In this document: one piece after another, positions 12,666 through 22,544 of the stretch
Position numbering within the stretch: the first letter of the stretch is position 1
Layout of the letters: every line of letters begins with the position of its first letter
From: Chaetoderma sp. LZ-2023a
Lineage: Eukaryota; Mollusca; Caudofoveata; Chaetodermatida; Chaetodermatidae
Assembly: GCA_034401795.1 (NCBI GenBank)
Contig: CM067363.1
Location: forward strand, 29,344,289-29,408,288
DNA: 64,000 nt
Direction of reading: 5' to 3'
Position numbers and translations under genes: made by a program
Notes under the pieces: generated by a model
Told to the model about the DNA's origin: nothing
What the model saw: the letters and a program-made list of their open reading frames with translations, nothing else
Database searches by the model: none

Positions 12666-13580
12666 TATTTTCATATTAGTGCTTTAACCAGATTTCATGG
12701 CAAACCAAGATCCCATAGTAAACACATGGGATGGGGGTAGAATCAAGATATAGCCCAGATCTTATACAAACACAAATTACCACGAAAATACATTATTATT
12801 TCATGGAGTAAATTATACTTACCAAGAATCAAACAGGAATAAAAGATCAAGTTCATCAGAGATTCCATTTTTGGCATTACCCTGATATCTTCAAATTAGC
12901 GCCAAAAATGTAATGTGCAAAACAACAAATCAAGATTTATTTGCCTCAAATCTTTTTTGTTTATATCGTTTACGTCATTTTTCTTTTATTTCCGGTATTT
13001 ATCAGACATCGGCTGTGATTGGTCAATATTTTTGGCAGGTGCGTGCGATTAGGGTTTAAGTAAATGAAAGTGATAAGCACTAACTTTTACAGGTCTAACA
13101 GGTGTTCTTTTCTAATAGATACATAAAGCTTTATAGATACAAACTAATTATAACAGCTCATTACAAGATAATTTCTATTTTGCAAAAATTATCATAAATA
13201 TAAATTGATCGGAAAAGATCCCGATATAGCACATCGAATGCTGACTGAAAATGAATGATCACTCACTAACAGTCAATGATGACACTTGAATAAACAATAA
13301 CAGTTGAGGATGACGCTCTCTCAGTTCAATGAACATGAAAGAAACTGAGAGTAGACGACAAAAATAAACATGATCTAGGAAGATTTTAAAGCACGTTGTT
13401 CAATCGTACTTGGGTGATTAGTTTACAGAATGGCCACATCAGAAGATCAAGTGATACAAACTAGGTTTGATAATAATTATTAAATTGAGGCAAATCAATT
13501 ATCAATTCAATTCAAGTAAATCTTATTTCCTTCTTTATAATAATACAAAGTGCATATAGGTGGCCCATCAAAGGCGGAGC
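12666..13580. other. Non-coding interval
   Basis: AT-rich sequence between the LINE and the Polinton-related element. The word TTTGCCTCAA near 12950 recurs inverted near 13485 (TTGAGGCAAAT). No coding potential seen. Confidence 0.5.
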
Positions 13581-13587
13581 CTATGAG

Positions 13588-13968
13588 TAGTATTTCCGGA
13601 GTCAAAATGATACCACCTCAAAAATGATGCCGCCGTAGACCGACAATCGCCGCCGCGTAGACCGTCAATCGGCGATTATTAATCTACGTCTGAGTCAAAA
13701 TGATACCACCTCAAAATAGATATGGGGTAGATATGGGGCAAAAGTTATCTACGTCGCGGCCCGTCCTGGTAGAAATGTTATTAACCTACGCTGCGGGCCG
13801 CCGCCGTAGACCATCAATCGCCGATTATTAATCTACGTCTGAGTCAAAATGATACCACCTCAAAATAGATATGGGGTAGATATGGGGCAAAAGTTATCTA
13901 CGTCGCGGCCCGTCCTGGTAGAAATGTTTTCAAACAAATCTATGTCGCGGCCCTCTCTACGCAAGGCA
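13588..13968. repeat. Left TIR of the Polinton-related element
   Basis: Inverted relative to 21330-21577. It contains three copies of AGTCAAAATGATACCACCTC and a duplicated block of about 150 bases (near 13690-13790 and 13840-13930) containing GGGGCAAAAGTTATCTACG. The inner edge is CTCTACGCAAGGCAGGCCC, found inverted near 21340. Confidence 0.8.
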
Positions 13969-13984
13969 GGCCCGTGGCTGCGAA

Positions 13985-14352
13985 TGGTGTGAATTTCCAT
14001 TTAGAGATAAGCAACCACAGTGATATACCAGCTGATCGCCTTGGTCTGAACGTCCATTTAGAGACAAGCATACTCAGTGGTATACGAGCTGATCAAGCAT
14101 GCATTACAGGGTCTGAACGTCCATTTAGAGACAAGCATACTCAGTGGTATACAAGCTGATCAAGCACACATAAAAGGTCTGAATGTCCATTTAGAGACAA
14201 GCATACTCAGTGGTATAGCTTGTGATCAAGCACGCATTACAGGGTCTGAACGTCCATTTAGAGCCAAGCATACTCAGTGGTATAGCTTGTGATCAAGCAC
14301 GCATTACAGGGTCTGAACATCCATTTAGAGACAAGCATACTCAGTGGTATAT
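13985..14352. repeat. About 64-bp tandem repeats ahead of the SAP-motif gene
   Basis: Five well-conserved units and one diverged unit, each with CATTTAGAGACAAGCATACT, then CAGTGGTATA and a GATCAAGC block. The last unit runs into TATATATACACC directly before the ATG at 14360. ORFs crossing the array only reflect the repeat and are not taken as genes. The array may be a duplicated promoter region. Confidence 0.8.
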
Positions 14353-14359
14353 ATACACC

Positions 14360-14998
14360 ATGATTACTGTTGCACAGCTTCGCGCTATGGCAAGGCAATT
14401 CGGCTTTAGAGGCTACTCTAAGGCCAAGAAAGCCGACCTGCTCCAGATGATCGGACAGGCCCGTGCCAAGGAATTCATTGCTCGGCTGAGACGATCAGTG
14501 AAGACGGGACGGTTTCCAGCGACCACTAGAGATGATCCTGAGAACTTCCACAAGAAAGCACAGCGCCGGCGTGAGCTTCATCAGTTGGATGAGGAGGTGA
14601 CGGCTAGCTTACGAGCCAAAGCTGTAGCGACGCGGATGGCAGACCATCCAATGGAGCGCCTATCTGCCCTACGCAGGATCACTAAGAGAGTGATGGGGAG
14701 GTCTGAACCCTTAGCCTGGCGCATAAGGCGAGAGGGTGAGCAGATTCTCAATGAGCATCTGAGTGAGATGGAAGGTGAGGAGAGAGGAAGACGGACAGTG
14801 CGCTGGACGTTCTTCCAAGACCTTAATGGAGACATTACAGGACAGATCATTGGTAAGATCCAGCAGACTGTCCAGAATGCCGTCTACCTCCGGTATACCC
14901 ACACCTATCGCATCAGACACATCGAGGACGGTAGGGTGATGCTCTTCCACAAGAACGCTCCAGGGAGTCCGTGGCTGAACACGATAGGAGCAGCTTAG
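14360..14998 (+). CDS. SAP-motif protein, probably the N-terminal part of the polymerase gene
   Basis: The ATG at 14360 was chosen because the frame upstream is only the tandem repeat. Residues 1-35 fit a SAP DNA-binding helix-extension-helix (VAQLRAMARQFG then KKADLLQMI). The rest is basic and charged, with RWTFFQDLNG near residue 155. A TAG stops the frame at 14996, but the same frame continues for about 25 further codons (DWVAAREQ... to TKWAF) until a TGA, next to the polymerase frame that starts at 15064. I infer an original single SAP-polymerase gene split by a point stop and a frameshift. Confidence 0.65.
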   Translation: MITVAQLRAMARQFGFRGYSKAKKADLLQMIGQARAKEFIARLRRSVKTGRFPATTRDDPENFHKKAQRRRELHQLDEEVTASLRAKAVATRMADHPMERLSALRRITKRVMGRSEPLAWRIRREGEQILNEHLSEMEGEERGRRTVRWTFFQDLNGDITGQIIGKIQQTVQNAVYLRYTHTYRIRHIEDGRVMLFHKNAPGSPWLNTIGAA

Positions 14999-15063
14999 GA
15001 CTGGGTGGCAGCAAGAGAGCAAGCCCGCCTCGACCCCGACAACATCGATCGACCCAACACTAA

Positions 15064-16660
15064 GTGGGCTTTCGTCTGATCAATCATTTTATCAACATTG
15101 AGGTCAAGGCTGTCATTGACCACCAACCTTTGCTTGGGACAGGACCGCTCCCAGACTGGCTACGACAGAAGAAGAGTATGGTGGCACTTGACACCTACAA
15201 TGATAACATGTGTCTCTGGAGATGCCTAGCAGTGTATCAGGGGGCGAGACCTGATAGAAGTACTGCTCCTGCACGAGAGCTCGCTAGACAGTTCTACAGC
15301 GCCCGCGCCCCTATGCCTGATGTTCCAAAAACCTCTATGGATAAGGTAGAGTTATTCACGAAGATCAGGATTCGCGTGTATGAACCAACCGAAGAGGGCA
15401 CCGGGCATCTGATCAGGCAAGCGGCCCACTACCGTGACACTATAACCATCGGAGTGTACGACCACCATGCCGTCTATATCAAGAACATCTCCAAGCTGGC
15501 CCACACACTAGTCTGCAGTCACTGTCAGCAGAGGTTCACAAAGGCCCCGAATCTTCAGCGTCATGCTGACCGTTGTACAGGCGGCAAAACAACCATAGAG
15601 TGCCCTGGGGAGAAGGTTGATGCACCACAGTCTGCATATGAGAAAGCCTTCTATCCACCCCAACCATCCAGTTCAGCGGCTACTCGATGGATCAGGTATG
15701 AGTCGAGAAACAGAGGTATACACATACACCATGTAGCGTGTGGGCACGGTGGCGAGCGTTGGATCGAGGGGGCTCCCGTAGATGGTTATGATCCGACTAC
15801 CAACACCGTTTACCAGTTCCATGGCTGTTTCTGGCATGGATGCCCTCAGTACCAGCAAGGTGAGGATGCCGAACAAAGACACCGCAAGACAGTCCTGAGA
15901 GAGGAGAAGCTGAGAGCATCTGGATGCACGCTTGTGGTACAGTGGGAGTGCTGTATAAAACGCTGTCCAAGCGTCCCTAAACGAGTTCGGACCGTCTCAT
16001 ACCCGCACTTCATCGTCTATGACTTTGAGGCCCTCCTAGATGGTGCCAAGACTCATCCTATGGAGACTCTCACGATTGAGAGTACCCACATACTGATCTC
16101 TGTGTCAGTCGGCTGCTCCTTGGAAGGCTCCACCAGTGAGCCAACTCACGTCTGCAATCCTGATCAAGAAGCTCAGATCAAGGCGTTCATGGATGAGATT
16201 ACCAGGCGAGCACACAGAATCCGTACAGATGTCAGGGCACAGTTCATACCTTTAGACCTTGACAAGCTCCTAAAACGACAGCAGCGACTGATTACCGAGT
16301 GGTGTGACCAAGTTCCGGTGCTAGGCTTCAACTCTGGCCGCTATGACCTAAACCTGATCAAGAAGCACTTTGTGGATGAGCTGACCAACAGTACTGGCAC
16401 AGTGAAAGTCGCCAAGACAATGTTCCTCATCACCCCTGAGCTTAGGTTTCTCGATGTCTTGAACTACCTTGGCCCAGGAGTCTCCTACGAGGCATGGATC
16501 AATACATCGCAATAGCTGTCTCCAGCCTCGACGAAGTCATTCGCCCTGAGATGCGAGCAGAGTATGAGGCTCATAAGCGGGAGTGGTTAGCTTGGGACAA
16601 GTGGTCTGGACGGACTCCGGGACTAAGATCTTCCCAGTCTGCATCTGCTAGGTGGCCGGG
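15064..16660 (+). pseudogene. Polinton-type DNA polymerase B, exonuclease part only, catalytic core deleted
   Basis: The frame 15064-16515 has a conserved N-terminal block (LLGTGPLPDWL, NMCLWRCLAVYQGARPDR), a C2H2-like finger (CSHCQQRF...HADRC), VYQFHGCFWHGC, and exonuclease motifs FIVYDFEALL (ExoI) and GFNSGRYDLNLI (ExoII), ending at LRFLDVLNYLGPGVSYEAW. In Polintons the palm follows here. Instead, a frame overlapping at 16494 jumps to AVSSLDEVIRPEMR and KREWLAWDKWSGRTPGL, which I recognise as the C-terminal region of these polymerases. No SLYPS- or DTD-like palm motif is present. An internal deletion of the polymerase domain, with junction near 16495-16515, explains this. Confidence 0.8.
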
Positions 16661-16704
16661 TTGGTACGCAGGAATATTCATCTCTCTATTGAGACATCTT
16701 AAAC

Positions 16705-17154
16705 ATGTCCGGGCTCACACTATGCGAGAAGTACTATGAGGTCTTCCGGAGGGAGCTGAAGGCCTACAAGAAGAAGACGCCAGATGAGCTCGCTCAGCTC
16801 TCCGGTGCTGAGCTGACAGAGGAGCTGACAGCTGTGAAGCTCTATCTAGGATTTGGTAAGGGGCAGATCTGCTTCTTTGAATACCTTATCATGGGCGGGA
16901 GTATCGTCGAGCAGCTCCTGCGGGCTAAAGGTTTCTACAGGGATCGGGAGTATCTGTCAGATGTGTTTCAGCAGTTGCAGACCTCCATGGCCTCACCTGA
17001 CTCAGAGCTGAACAAGGCTGCGATACTACAAGCTGGAAAAAGGATGCGCTGCGGAACCCTCAAGCCCTTGGATGTGCATGTTGGCAGCGTGTATAGGGGC
17101 TGTAGGGCAGGCCAAGCTGGCTCAGTGTCTCTCCGTGGTCCCCACCACTGCTGA
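16705..17154 (+). CDS. Hypothetical 149-residue protein of the Polinton-related element
   Basis: ATG-started frame directly after the polymerase remnant. Mostly helical and charged (EKYYEVFRRELKAYKKK), with a more hydrophobic middle (GQICFFEYLIMGG). I do not recognise the family. It may be the surviving 3' part of a larger gene, because its last 25 residues (RGCRAGQAG...) look like frame-slipped sequence. Confidence 0.4.
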   Translation: MSGLTLCEKYYEVFRRELKAYKKKTPDELAQLSGAELTEELTAVKLYLGFGKGQICFFEYLIMGGSIVEQLLRAKGFYRDREYLSDVFQQLQTSMASPDSELNKAAILQAGKRMRCGTLKPLDVHVGSVYRGCRAGQAGSVSLRGPHHC

Positions 17155-17437
17155 CGAGAGTCAGGATAGTCTTATAGCTGATTTGCTAGCGGCGGAGTAG
17201 GCTGATCCCGAGCACCACGATAGCTAGGCCTGACACCACTCATAGAGCTTCCACGGGAAGTGGTGTCGTGTCGACTGGCTGCAGTGGCGGGTTGGCGCTG
17301 CCATGGGAAGCAGCGTGTCGACTGGCTGCAGTGTCAGGGTCGGAATGACTGTATGGCCCGTACTACGTGTAGGTGTGTTGATATCCATGTTGAAACCGAA
17401 GTGGACACCGGGAGAACTCGCCTCGACTATCATGTTG
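17155..17437. other. Short non-coding gap with local repeats
   Basis: GTGTCGACTGGCTGCAGTG occurs twice (near 17268 and 17310). No supported gene. It lies between converging transcription units of the element. Confidence 0.4.
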
Positions 17438-18487
17438 TTATAGCCCCTGACTTGGGAGGTCCTCGATGTTCATGATCATGTTGCTCGGAATCAACCGTAC
17501 GTGTGGTGAAATAGCAAAGTCAAGTTTGCGACTGGCCTTCTGCAACCCCTGCTGGAACTTAGCAATAAGATTGCTGGGATCTGCCACGATGATCATATCC
17601 TCAACGAGACTGATGAACATGGCCTGGACCTCTGCTCCGCTGACACCATCTATGGAATGACACAGCTTGGTCTGTGCTGTAAGGAGGCAGTAGCACAGTG
17701 CTTCCAGGGACTGGTTGATCCGAACGATCCCTGCTGGTGTGAGGCCTGAGGTGGTGTGTGGGACAAAGTACTTCCACACATCTGGATAGTCCTGCCTGAT
17801 TCCGGTGATGTGCATATTTTGCACTATCGCTCCAGGATCGGAGTCTGGATCGAACGAGAATGTCGCTGTCTTCCGACGGCCTACTCGTCTGGGTGTTCGC
17901 TAGGGGAATCCTGAGTAGTCATGTCTCGGGTCACCGTACATAACCCCTAGACCGCTGTTGTCGCCGCCATGCCACCGATAGTCTGGGTGAGCTCTGAACT
18001 GTCTCTGTAGTCTGCTGGCCGCTGAGACGCTATGACTGTTGAGCTGTGGGTCAAAGTCATTTGTATCAGGGAGGCTTGCACCCAGCTCATGGAGGATTCA
18101 TCGCACAGTGAAGTACACGTGGAATCTGAGACAGCTGGCGATGAGCACAGCTTCAGGAGTACCAGAATAGGAGTGAAGCAGGGTGGAACTTACTCCACAT
18201 CCTGCCGTGGCACACCACACGGCAAAGTTCAGCTGCTGATTCCAGTATGAAAGGCTTGGAGCAGCCATCCAAGTATGAGCTTGCTTCGCATCCTTGATGG
18301 TGATGGGGCGGTTCGTCAGCGGTCGTGGGTTGACGGAGAAGCTGGTTCGGGCCCGTCCATCCACTGTGATAGAGAATGGTGCTAGCTCTGGTATATCATC
18401 CAGTAGGCCTCTCAGGTCAGTCAAGGGTGTACCCAGGAGGGGCGGATTGCTCTGGATGACTGTCGTGAGGTTCAGTGGGAAGGCCAT
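17438..18487 (-). pseudogene. Unknown 349-codon protein of the Polinton-related element, two in-frame stops
   Basis: One continuous minus-strand frame from the ATG at 18487 to the stop at 17438, interrupted by a TGA at 18100-18098 (CGA or another sense codon expected) and a TAG near 17905. Both flanking stretches read as ordinary protein: YWNQQLNFAVWCATAGCG near residue 75, DYRWHGGDNSGLGVMYG after the first stop, and TFSFDPDSDPGAIVQNMHI after the second. I have an impression of similar predicted proteins in other marine invertebrates, but cannot name a function. A virion structural protein is possible by context only. Confidence 0.6.
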
Positions 18488-18602
18488 CTATGCTGGTCTT
18501 CTTAGAGCTACCGTACAGGCAGCACATTATTTGTAGTCGTCTCGACTCCAGAGACCGGTGAGGTGACCTCGCCGTAACATCTCGTTTTTTAACTCCTCCA
18601 TA

Positions 18603-19637
18603 TCAACCCGCCCGCTGGAGCCTTTGACGTATTGAGGTCGCACTTTTAGGTTTCTCAGTGCAGTACAGGGCTTGGACCTTCAATATATGGTGGTACTCTT
18701 CATCGGTGATCTGGCCATCCTCGAGAGCTTTGCTGACAGACTCGTCGATAGTCCGTAGCATACTCTGTGCTAGTGTCACGTACTTAGCATGCTTCTCCAA
18801 CCTCCTTGTGATATGCCGCTGCCCCACCCCCAAACCTGTGGCCAAGACAGTGGCGGCTAGTGTCACGCCACCCAGCGGGATGGCGACGAGGACACCCACC
18901 CCTGTAGCGAGAGTGGCCACAGCTGCCACACCAGCACTGGCTCCAATCACACCCGCAGCAGTGGTTGTACGCGCGAGGACGTTGTAGGCTGTCTTATATC
19001 GACTGCGCGTTCTGCCGTACTTTTCTGCCTCATGGACGAGATTCTGCCTGATGGTATCTATCTGCTGGAGTCGCCAGCCGTGGATGGTACCTCCCTCGTC
19101 AGCAGTCAGGGAGGGGTATAGTTCTGGTTGCTTCCGCCACTCTGACTTTGCCATAGTATACCTAGAGATTAAACCTGCATCACCTGTCATAGAAGGGTTC
19201 ATTGTGGAGAGCCTGGCTAACCGTGCCAGCTTTTTGATCTTGAGACAGCTGTCTCTTAGAACGTGGTCATCCAGCACTATGTCGGGTGCCAGTAGCGTTC
19301 TGAGACGTGACATCTGGAACTTGCCCTTATCACCAAGATAGTAGGTCCGCCGCAGGATGGCTTTCTTGATCTTATACTTCCGCGCCATCTCCTCTTCCCA
19401 CTGTGTGACCTCTGGCTCATCCTCGTCTGAGAAGACACCTGGCTCATCGTCGTATGTGAAGACATCTGGCCAATCGTCATCTGTCAAGACTCCTGCATCC
19501 CGCTTACTCTCCTCCAGGAGGGCCTGCCAGTATCGGAAATTTTCCCTGTCCCTCCTTGCCCTGCGCGCGTCCTGTTGATACCAGTTCTCCCGCTGTAGGC
19601 ACTCTCCTTGTTGACAGATCTGTTGCTGTGCGGGCAT
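18603..19637 (-). CDS. Hypothetical 344-residue protein with a Gly/Ala-rich hydrophobic hairpin
   Basis: Intact minus-strand frame. The first 60 residues are charged and Gln-rich, followed by acidic repeats (DDDWPDVFTYDDEP). Residues about 225-270 form two Gly/Ala/Val-rich hydrophobic segments (AAGVIGASAGVAAVATLATG, then VAIPLGGVTLAATVLATG) separated by a short turn, then a basic RRLEKHAKY helix. The pattern suggests a membrane-inserting hairpin. Proteins of this architecture accompany Polinton-like elements in invertebrate genomes, from memory. It sits between two other minus-strand genes and probably shares their transcription direction. Confidence 0.6.
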   Translation of the reverse strand: MPAQQQICQQGECLQRENWYQQDARRARRDRENFRYWQALLEESKRDAGVLTDDDWPDVFTYDDEPGVFSDEDEPEVTQWEEEMARKYKIKKAILRRTYYLGDKGKFQMSRLRTLLAPDIVLDDHVLRDSCLKIKKLARLARLSTMNPSMTGDAGLISRYTMAKSEWRKQPELYPSLTADEGGTIHGWRLQQIDTIRQNLVHEAEKYGRTRSRYKTAYNVLARTTTAAGVIGASAGVAAVATLATGVGVLVAIPLGGVTLAATVLATGLGVGQRHITRRLEKHAKYVTLAQSMLRTIDESVSKALEDGQITDEEYHHILKVQALYCTEKPKSATSIRQRLQRAG

Positions 19638-19724
19638 CTGTTCGTTTAAGACCTTTATCTATGAAGGGGCAATCCTCTATCGGGTTCATCATCTCGGCCA
19701 AGGCCAGATATTGCTGGTATGATA

Positions 19725-20108
19725 TCATGTTGTCGTCAGGTCAATGAGTAATAAGAGTGTAAACTCTAAATGGGCGTCCGATATCCCATCCGTGCTGGCG
19801 TATATGTTAATGGAGGGGCTGTCAAACAGGTGACTTACAGGTGTGAACAGACTAGGACTGATAGCTTTCCATAGGTTGCTGTTGGCACCTGGGAGATACT
19901 CTATCACGTCCCGGCCGACTTCTACCAGTGAGCTGCTGTGTGCACTGCCCGGAGGTTGATGTAGCACATCAGCGTGTATGTATGTTGTGCCCCGCTGAGG
20001 CACCTCGAAGAGGACCCATTCTACACGGTACTGTACCACCCGTCTCCACTCTAGAGAGGGTGAGATTATGTTCTCACCACCGGAGAGCAGCAGTCGGACA
20101 ATCGGCAT
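19725..20108 (-). CDS. Hypothetical 127-residue protein, first gene of the minus-strand set
   Basis: Intact ATG frame with beta-rich, aromatic sequence (VVQYRVEWVLFEVPQRG) and no transmembrane segment or known motif. Its ATG (20108-20106) is only 6 bases from the ATG of the divergent gene at 20115. It leads the series 19725-20108, 18603-19637, 17438-18487, all on the minus strand. Function not recognised; a small structural protein would fit a Polinton cargo but is not shown. Confidence 0.55.
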   Translation of the reverse strand: MPIVRLLLSGGENIISPSLEWRRVVQYRVEWVLFEVPQRGTTYIHADVLHQPPGSAHSSSLVEVGRDVIEYLPGANSNLWKAISPSLFTPVSHLFDSPSINIYASTDGISDAHLEFTLLLLIDLTTT

Positions 20109-20114
20109 GGTTAT

Positions 20115-21122
20115 ATGTCTCGTTTAAACCCCTCCTATAAGCGTGCTATGGAACCCATATTTGCTCACTCGACTGGTCTTGCTGACCTCGCAGATGTGTA
20201 CGCAGTTGATGCTGCCGAGGTAGAAGAGAGTGATGGCAAGTCATTCGCCCTACAGTACGAAGCAAGCTCAAAGGCATTCTCCCTCCACCCCATTGGTGGT
20301 GATGGGGTGGAGATGCTCACCGACCTCAAGGATGTGTCGAAAGGGCGTCTGGGCCACAACATAGATAGCCACAAGATCGTCTTTCGGTACGATTTCCCGA
20401 AGAAGAAGTACATCCTCGAGCCGTTGATTGAGGTCTCGGATACAGATGTGGCAGACATCAACACCCTAAATGACGACCTCAGCTTTCATCTGGTCAAACC
20501 CTATTCGAGCAATGTCACGCCGATGACCCATGAGGGTCTGCTATTGACCCTGGCAAGCCTGCAGTTCATGTTTGAGAAGAATGAAGTGTGGTACCACGCT
20601 GGACCTGGGGGTAACTGGCAAACATGGTTGCCCCTATATAGACCTCCCGCAGTCATTGACATAGAGGTTACTCCCCTCTCCACTGTTGTGAAAAGGGATG
20701 GGAAAGTTTGAAAGCTCCACAATCGGGGATCATCCTTCCTCACCTACATAGGGAAAGGTGTCTCCCTAACGAGGGTGGGTCACCGGATCGGGGTTACAGG
20801 TGGAAAGCTCCTGCTGCGGCGTCCATTCGATGGCCCAGAAGAAGCTGTTAACCTCCAGGAGGGCATCCTACGGGTAGATGGGGTGTCACATGCCACCAAA
20901 GCCCAGGGTGCTGTTAAGCTGCTTCAGCGAGTGGGACTCACTAGCCCGCAAACGACTCATATAATCCTAGAGCTACGTTTCTTAGCCGGCAGCAAAGTGG
21001 AGCAGCTAGCCCCTGCCCCTGAGGGGATGAAGATCACTATCGAACCGGATGGAGCAGGGCTCGATCTGGACCAGATATTTCTCAAGGCATTCACTCTGTT
21101 CAGTTTAACTCTTCATGTATAG
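20115..21122 (+). pseudogene. Unknown 335-codon protein with one in-frame TGA
   Basis: Plus-strand frame from the ATG at 20115. A TGA at 20709-20711 follows VVKRDGKV. The same frame then stays open through RGSSFLTYIGKGVSLTRVGH to 21122, so one gene with a single nonsense change (possibly from TGG) is the simplest reading. No family recognised; the beta-strand-like alternation and position at the end of the element would suit a structural protein. It is divergent from the 19725-20108 gene. Confidence 0.6.
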
Positions 21123-21149
21123 TCAAGATGCCTTCTCGTATATAAGGCT

Positions 21150-21300
21150 CGGCGTAGCTGGCAAAAAGTTATCTACCAGAACGTGCCACGATAAATAATT
21201 GGGCAAATAGTTATCTACCGAAATGCGCCACGATAAATAATTGGGGCAAAAGTTATCTACCGGGTCGCGCCGCAATGTAGATAAGGCGGCGCCACGTAGA
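21150..21300. repeat. Three about 55-bp repeats beside the right TIR
   Basis: Three imperfect units contain AAAAGTTATCTACCG or a variant, followed by CACGATAAATAATTGG. The AGTTATCTAC word is shared with the TIRs. Confidence 0.6.
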
Positions 21301-21329
21301 TAGCTGTGGGGGCCACCGATCGGCGCCCA

Positions 21330-21577
21330 GTAGGGGCCTGCCTTGCGTAGAGAGGGCCGCGACGTAGATAACTTTTGCCCCATATCTACCCCATATCTAT
21401 TTTGAGGTGGTATCATTTTGACTCAGACGTAGACCGACAATTGGCGATTGTCGGTCTACCGCGGCGGCCCGCCGCGTAGATTAATAATCGGCGATTGTCG
21501 GTCTACGCGGTGGCGATTGTCGGTCTACGACGGCATCATTTTTGAGGTGGTATCATTTTGACTCCGGATATACTACT
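21330..21577. repeat. Right TIR of the Polinton-related element
   Basis: Inverted copy of the left TIR with one copy fewer of the internal block. It ends in CCGGATATACTACT, directly followed by the flank CTATGAG. Confidence 0.8.
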
Positions 21578-21687
21578 CTATGAGTTGACAGACCCCTTAC
21601 ATATAACATTTATACATGACATTTAGTCATTATAGTCATTACTCATCATCTATGATTAGTCCGATAACATTTAATTAATTTTAATCA

Positions 21688-21815
21688 TAGGAGTCTGCCG
21701 TTTTAGATACGAAAACGTGAAATCAAAAAATACAAAAACACAGTAGCACCACATGAGTCTGCCGTTTTAGATATGAAAACGCGAAATCAAAAAATATGAA
21801 AACGCGGTAGCACTA
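21688..21815. repeat. Tandem duplication, about 63-bp unit
   Basis: Two adjacent copies start GAGTCTGCCGTTTTAGATA and end in GTAGCAC, differing at a few bases. Confidence 0.75.
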
Positions 21816-22091
21816 TATACGGGGCTGATGAATCACCCATAACGACCCATAATGAACCCATAGCGACTTTACTACCCATAGCGACTCATTTTATGAATAC
21901 ATTTTCTTTAGATATGTCGCCAGACTTTTGTAGATCGTTCAGAGAAAGTGAACATGTGGGAAAATGTGGACTCTAGAATGCAGATCGCTAGTCTTTTTCA
22001 GGGACATGAAACATATACTGGTAGCCTACAATTGTCATTGCATGTGTTTGCAGTCTCTAAATGGTCTTGTTATAGTTGGGAAACTATGTCA

Positions 22092-22093
<2 letters not shown>

Positions 22094-22124
<31 letters not shown>
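22094..22124. repeat. (GT)n microsatellite
   Basis: About 14 uninterrupted GT dinucleotides. Confidence 0.95.
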
Positions 22125-22126
<2 letters not shown>

Positions 22127-22544
22127 CATAATGCGTACTAGTCCATACTATACGCATATGTGCGTGCGTATGTCCATTATTGAGACAATACTGTCTGTCT
22201 ATGACGTATCAGCATAACTATGATGATGCATGCGTGGATATAAATAAACAAGGAAGAATTTTAATGGATATTCATATTTTAATGAATAACAAATCAATAA
22301 AACCATGAATGCAAAATACAAATACAGTGGTAAATTATAGCACAATGACAAGTAGTACATCTAGAGCAAAATAGTGAATATAAAGTGTATTATAGCATGA
22401 GTTTAGCACAATTATATTATAATACTCTTATGTGAGAGAGAGGGAGGGGTCGATAGATGAGAGGGAGATGAAGCGGGAGAGGTAGAGCCTGCGCACGTAT
22501 GTACACATGCAAGCAGCTTTAACCATAAATTAATACTCAATACT

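Larger units (their letters stand above)
13588..21577. mobile_element. Compact, damaged Polinton/Maverick-related element
   Basis: About 8 kb bounded by long TIRs that start at TAGTATTTCCGGAGTC on the left and end inverted at the right, both followed inward by AAAATGATACCACCTC. The 7-base CTATGAG flanks both ends (13581-13587 and 21578-21584); it may include a 6-bp target duplication, as Polintons make. Cargo: a SAP-motif protein, a protein-primed-type PolB fragment with the VYQFHGCFWHGC motif typical of Polinton polymerases, and at least four other ORFs. No retroviral-type integrase, FtsK-like ATPase or recognisable capsid was identified. Polintons are usually 15-20 kb, so internal loss is likely. 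Confidence 0.75.

Noticed and set aside
13974-14292. Short ORFs with repeated NVHLETSILSG sequence before the SAP gene
   Set aside because: The 64-bp unit is not a multiple of three, and each frame is only briefly open; the repeat is better read as a non-coding array.
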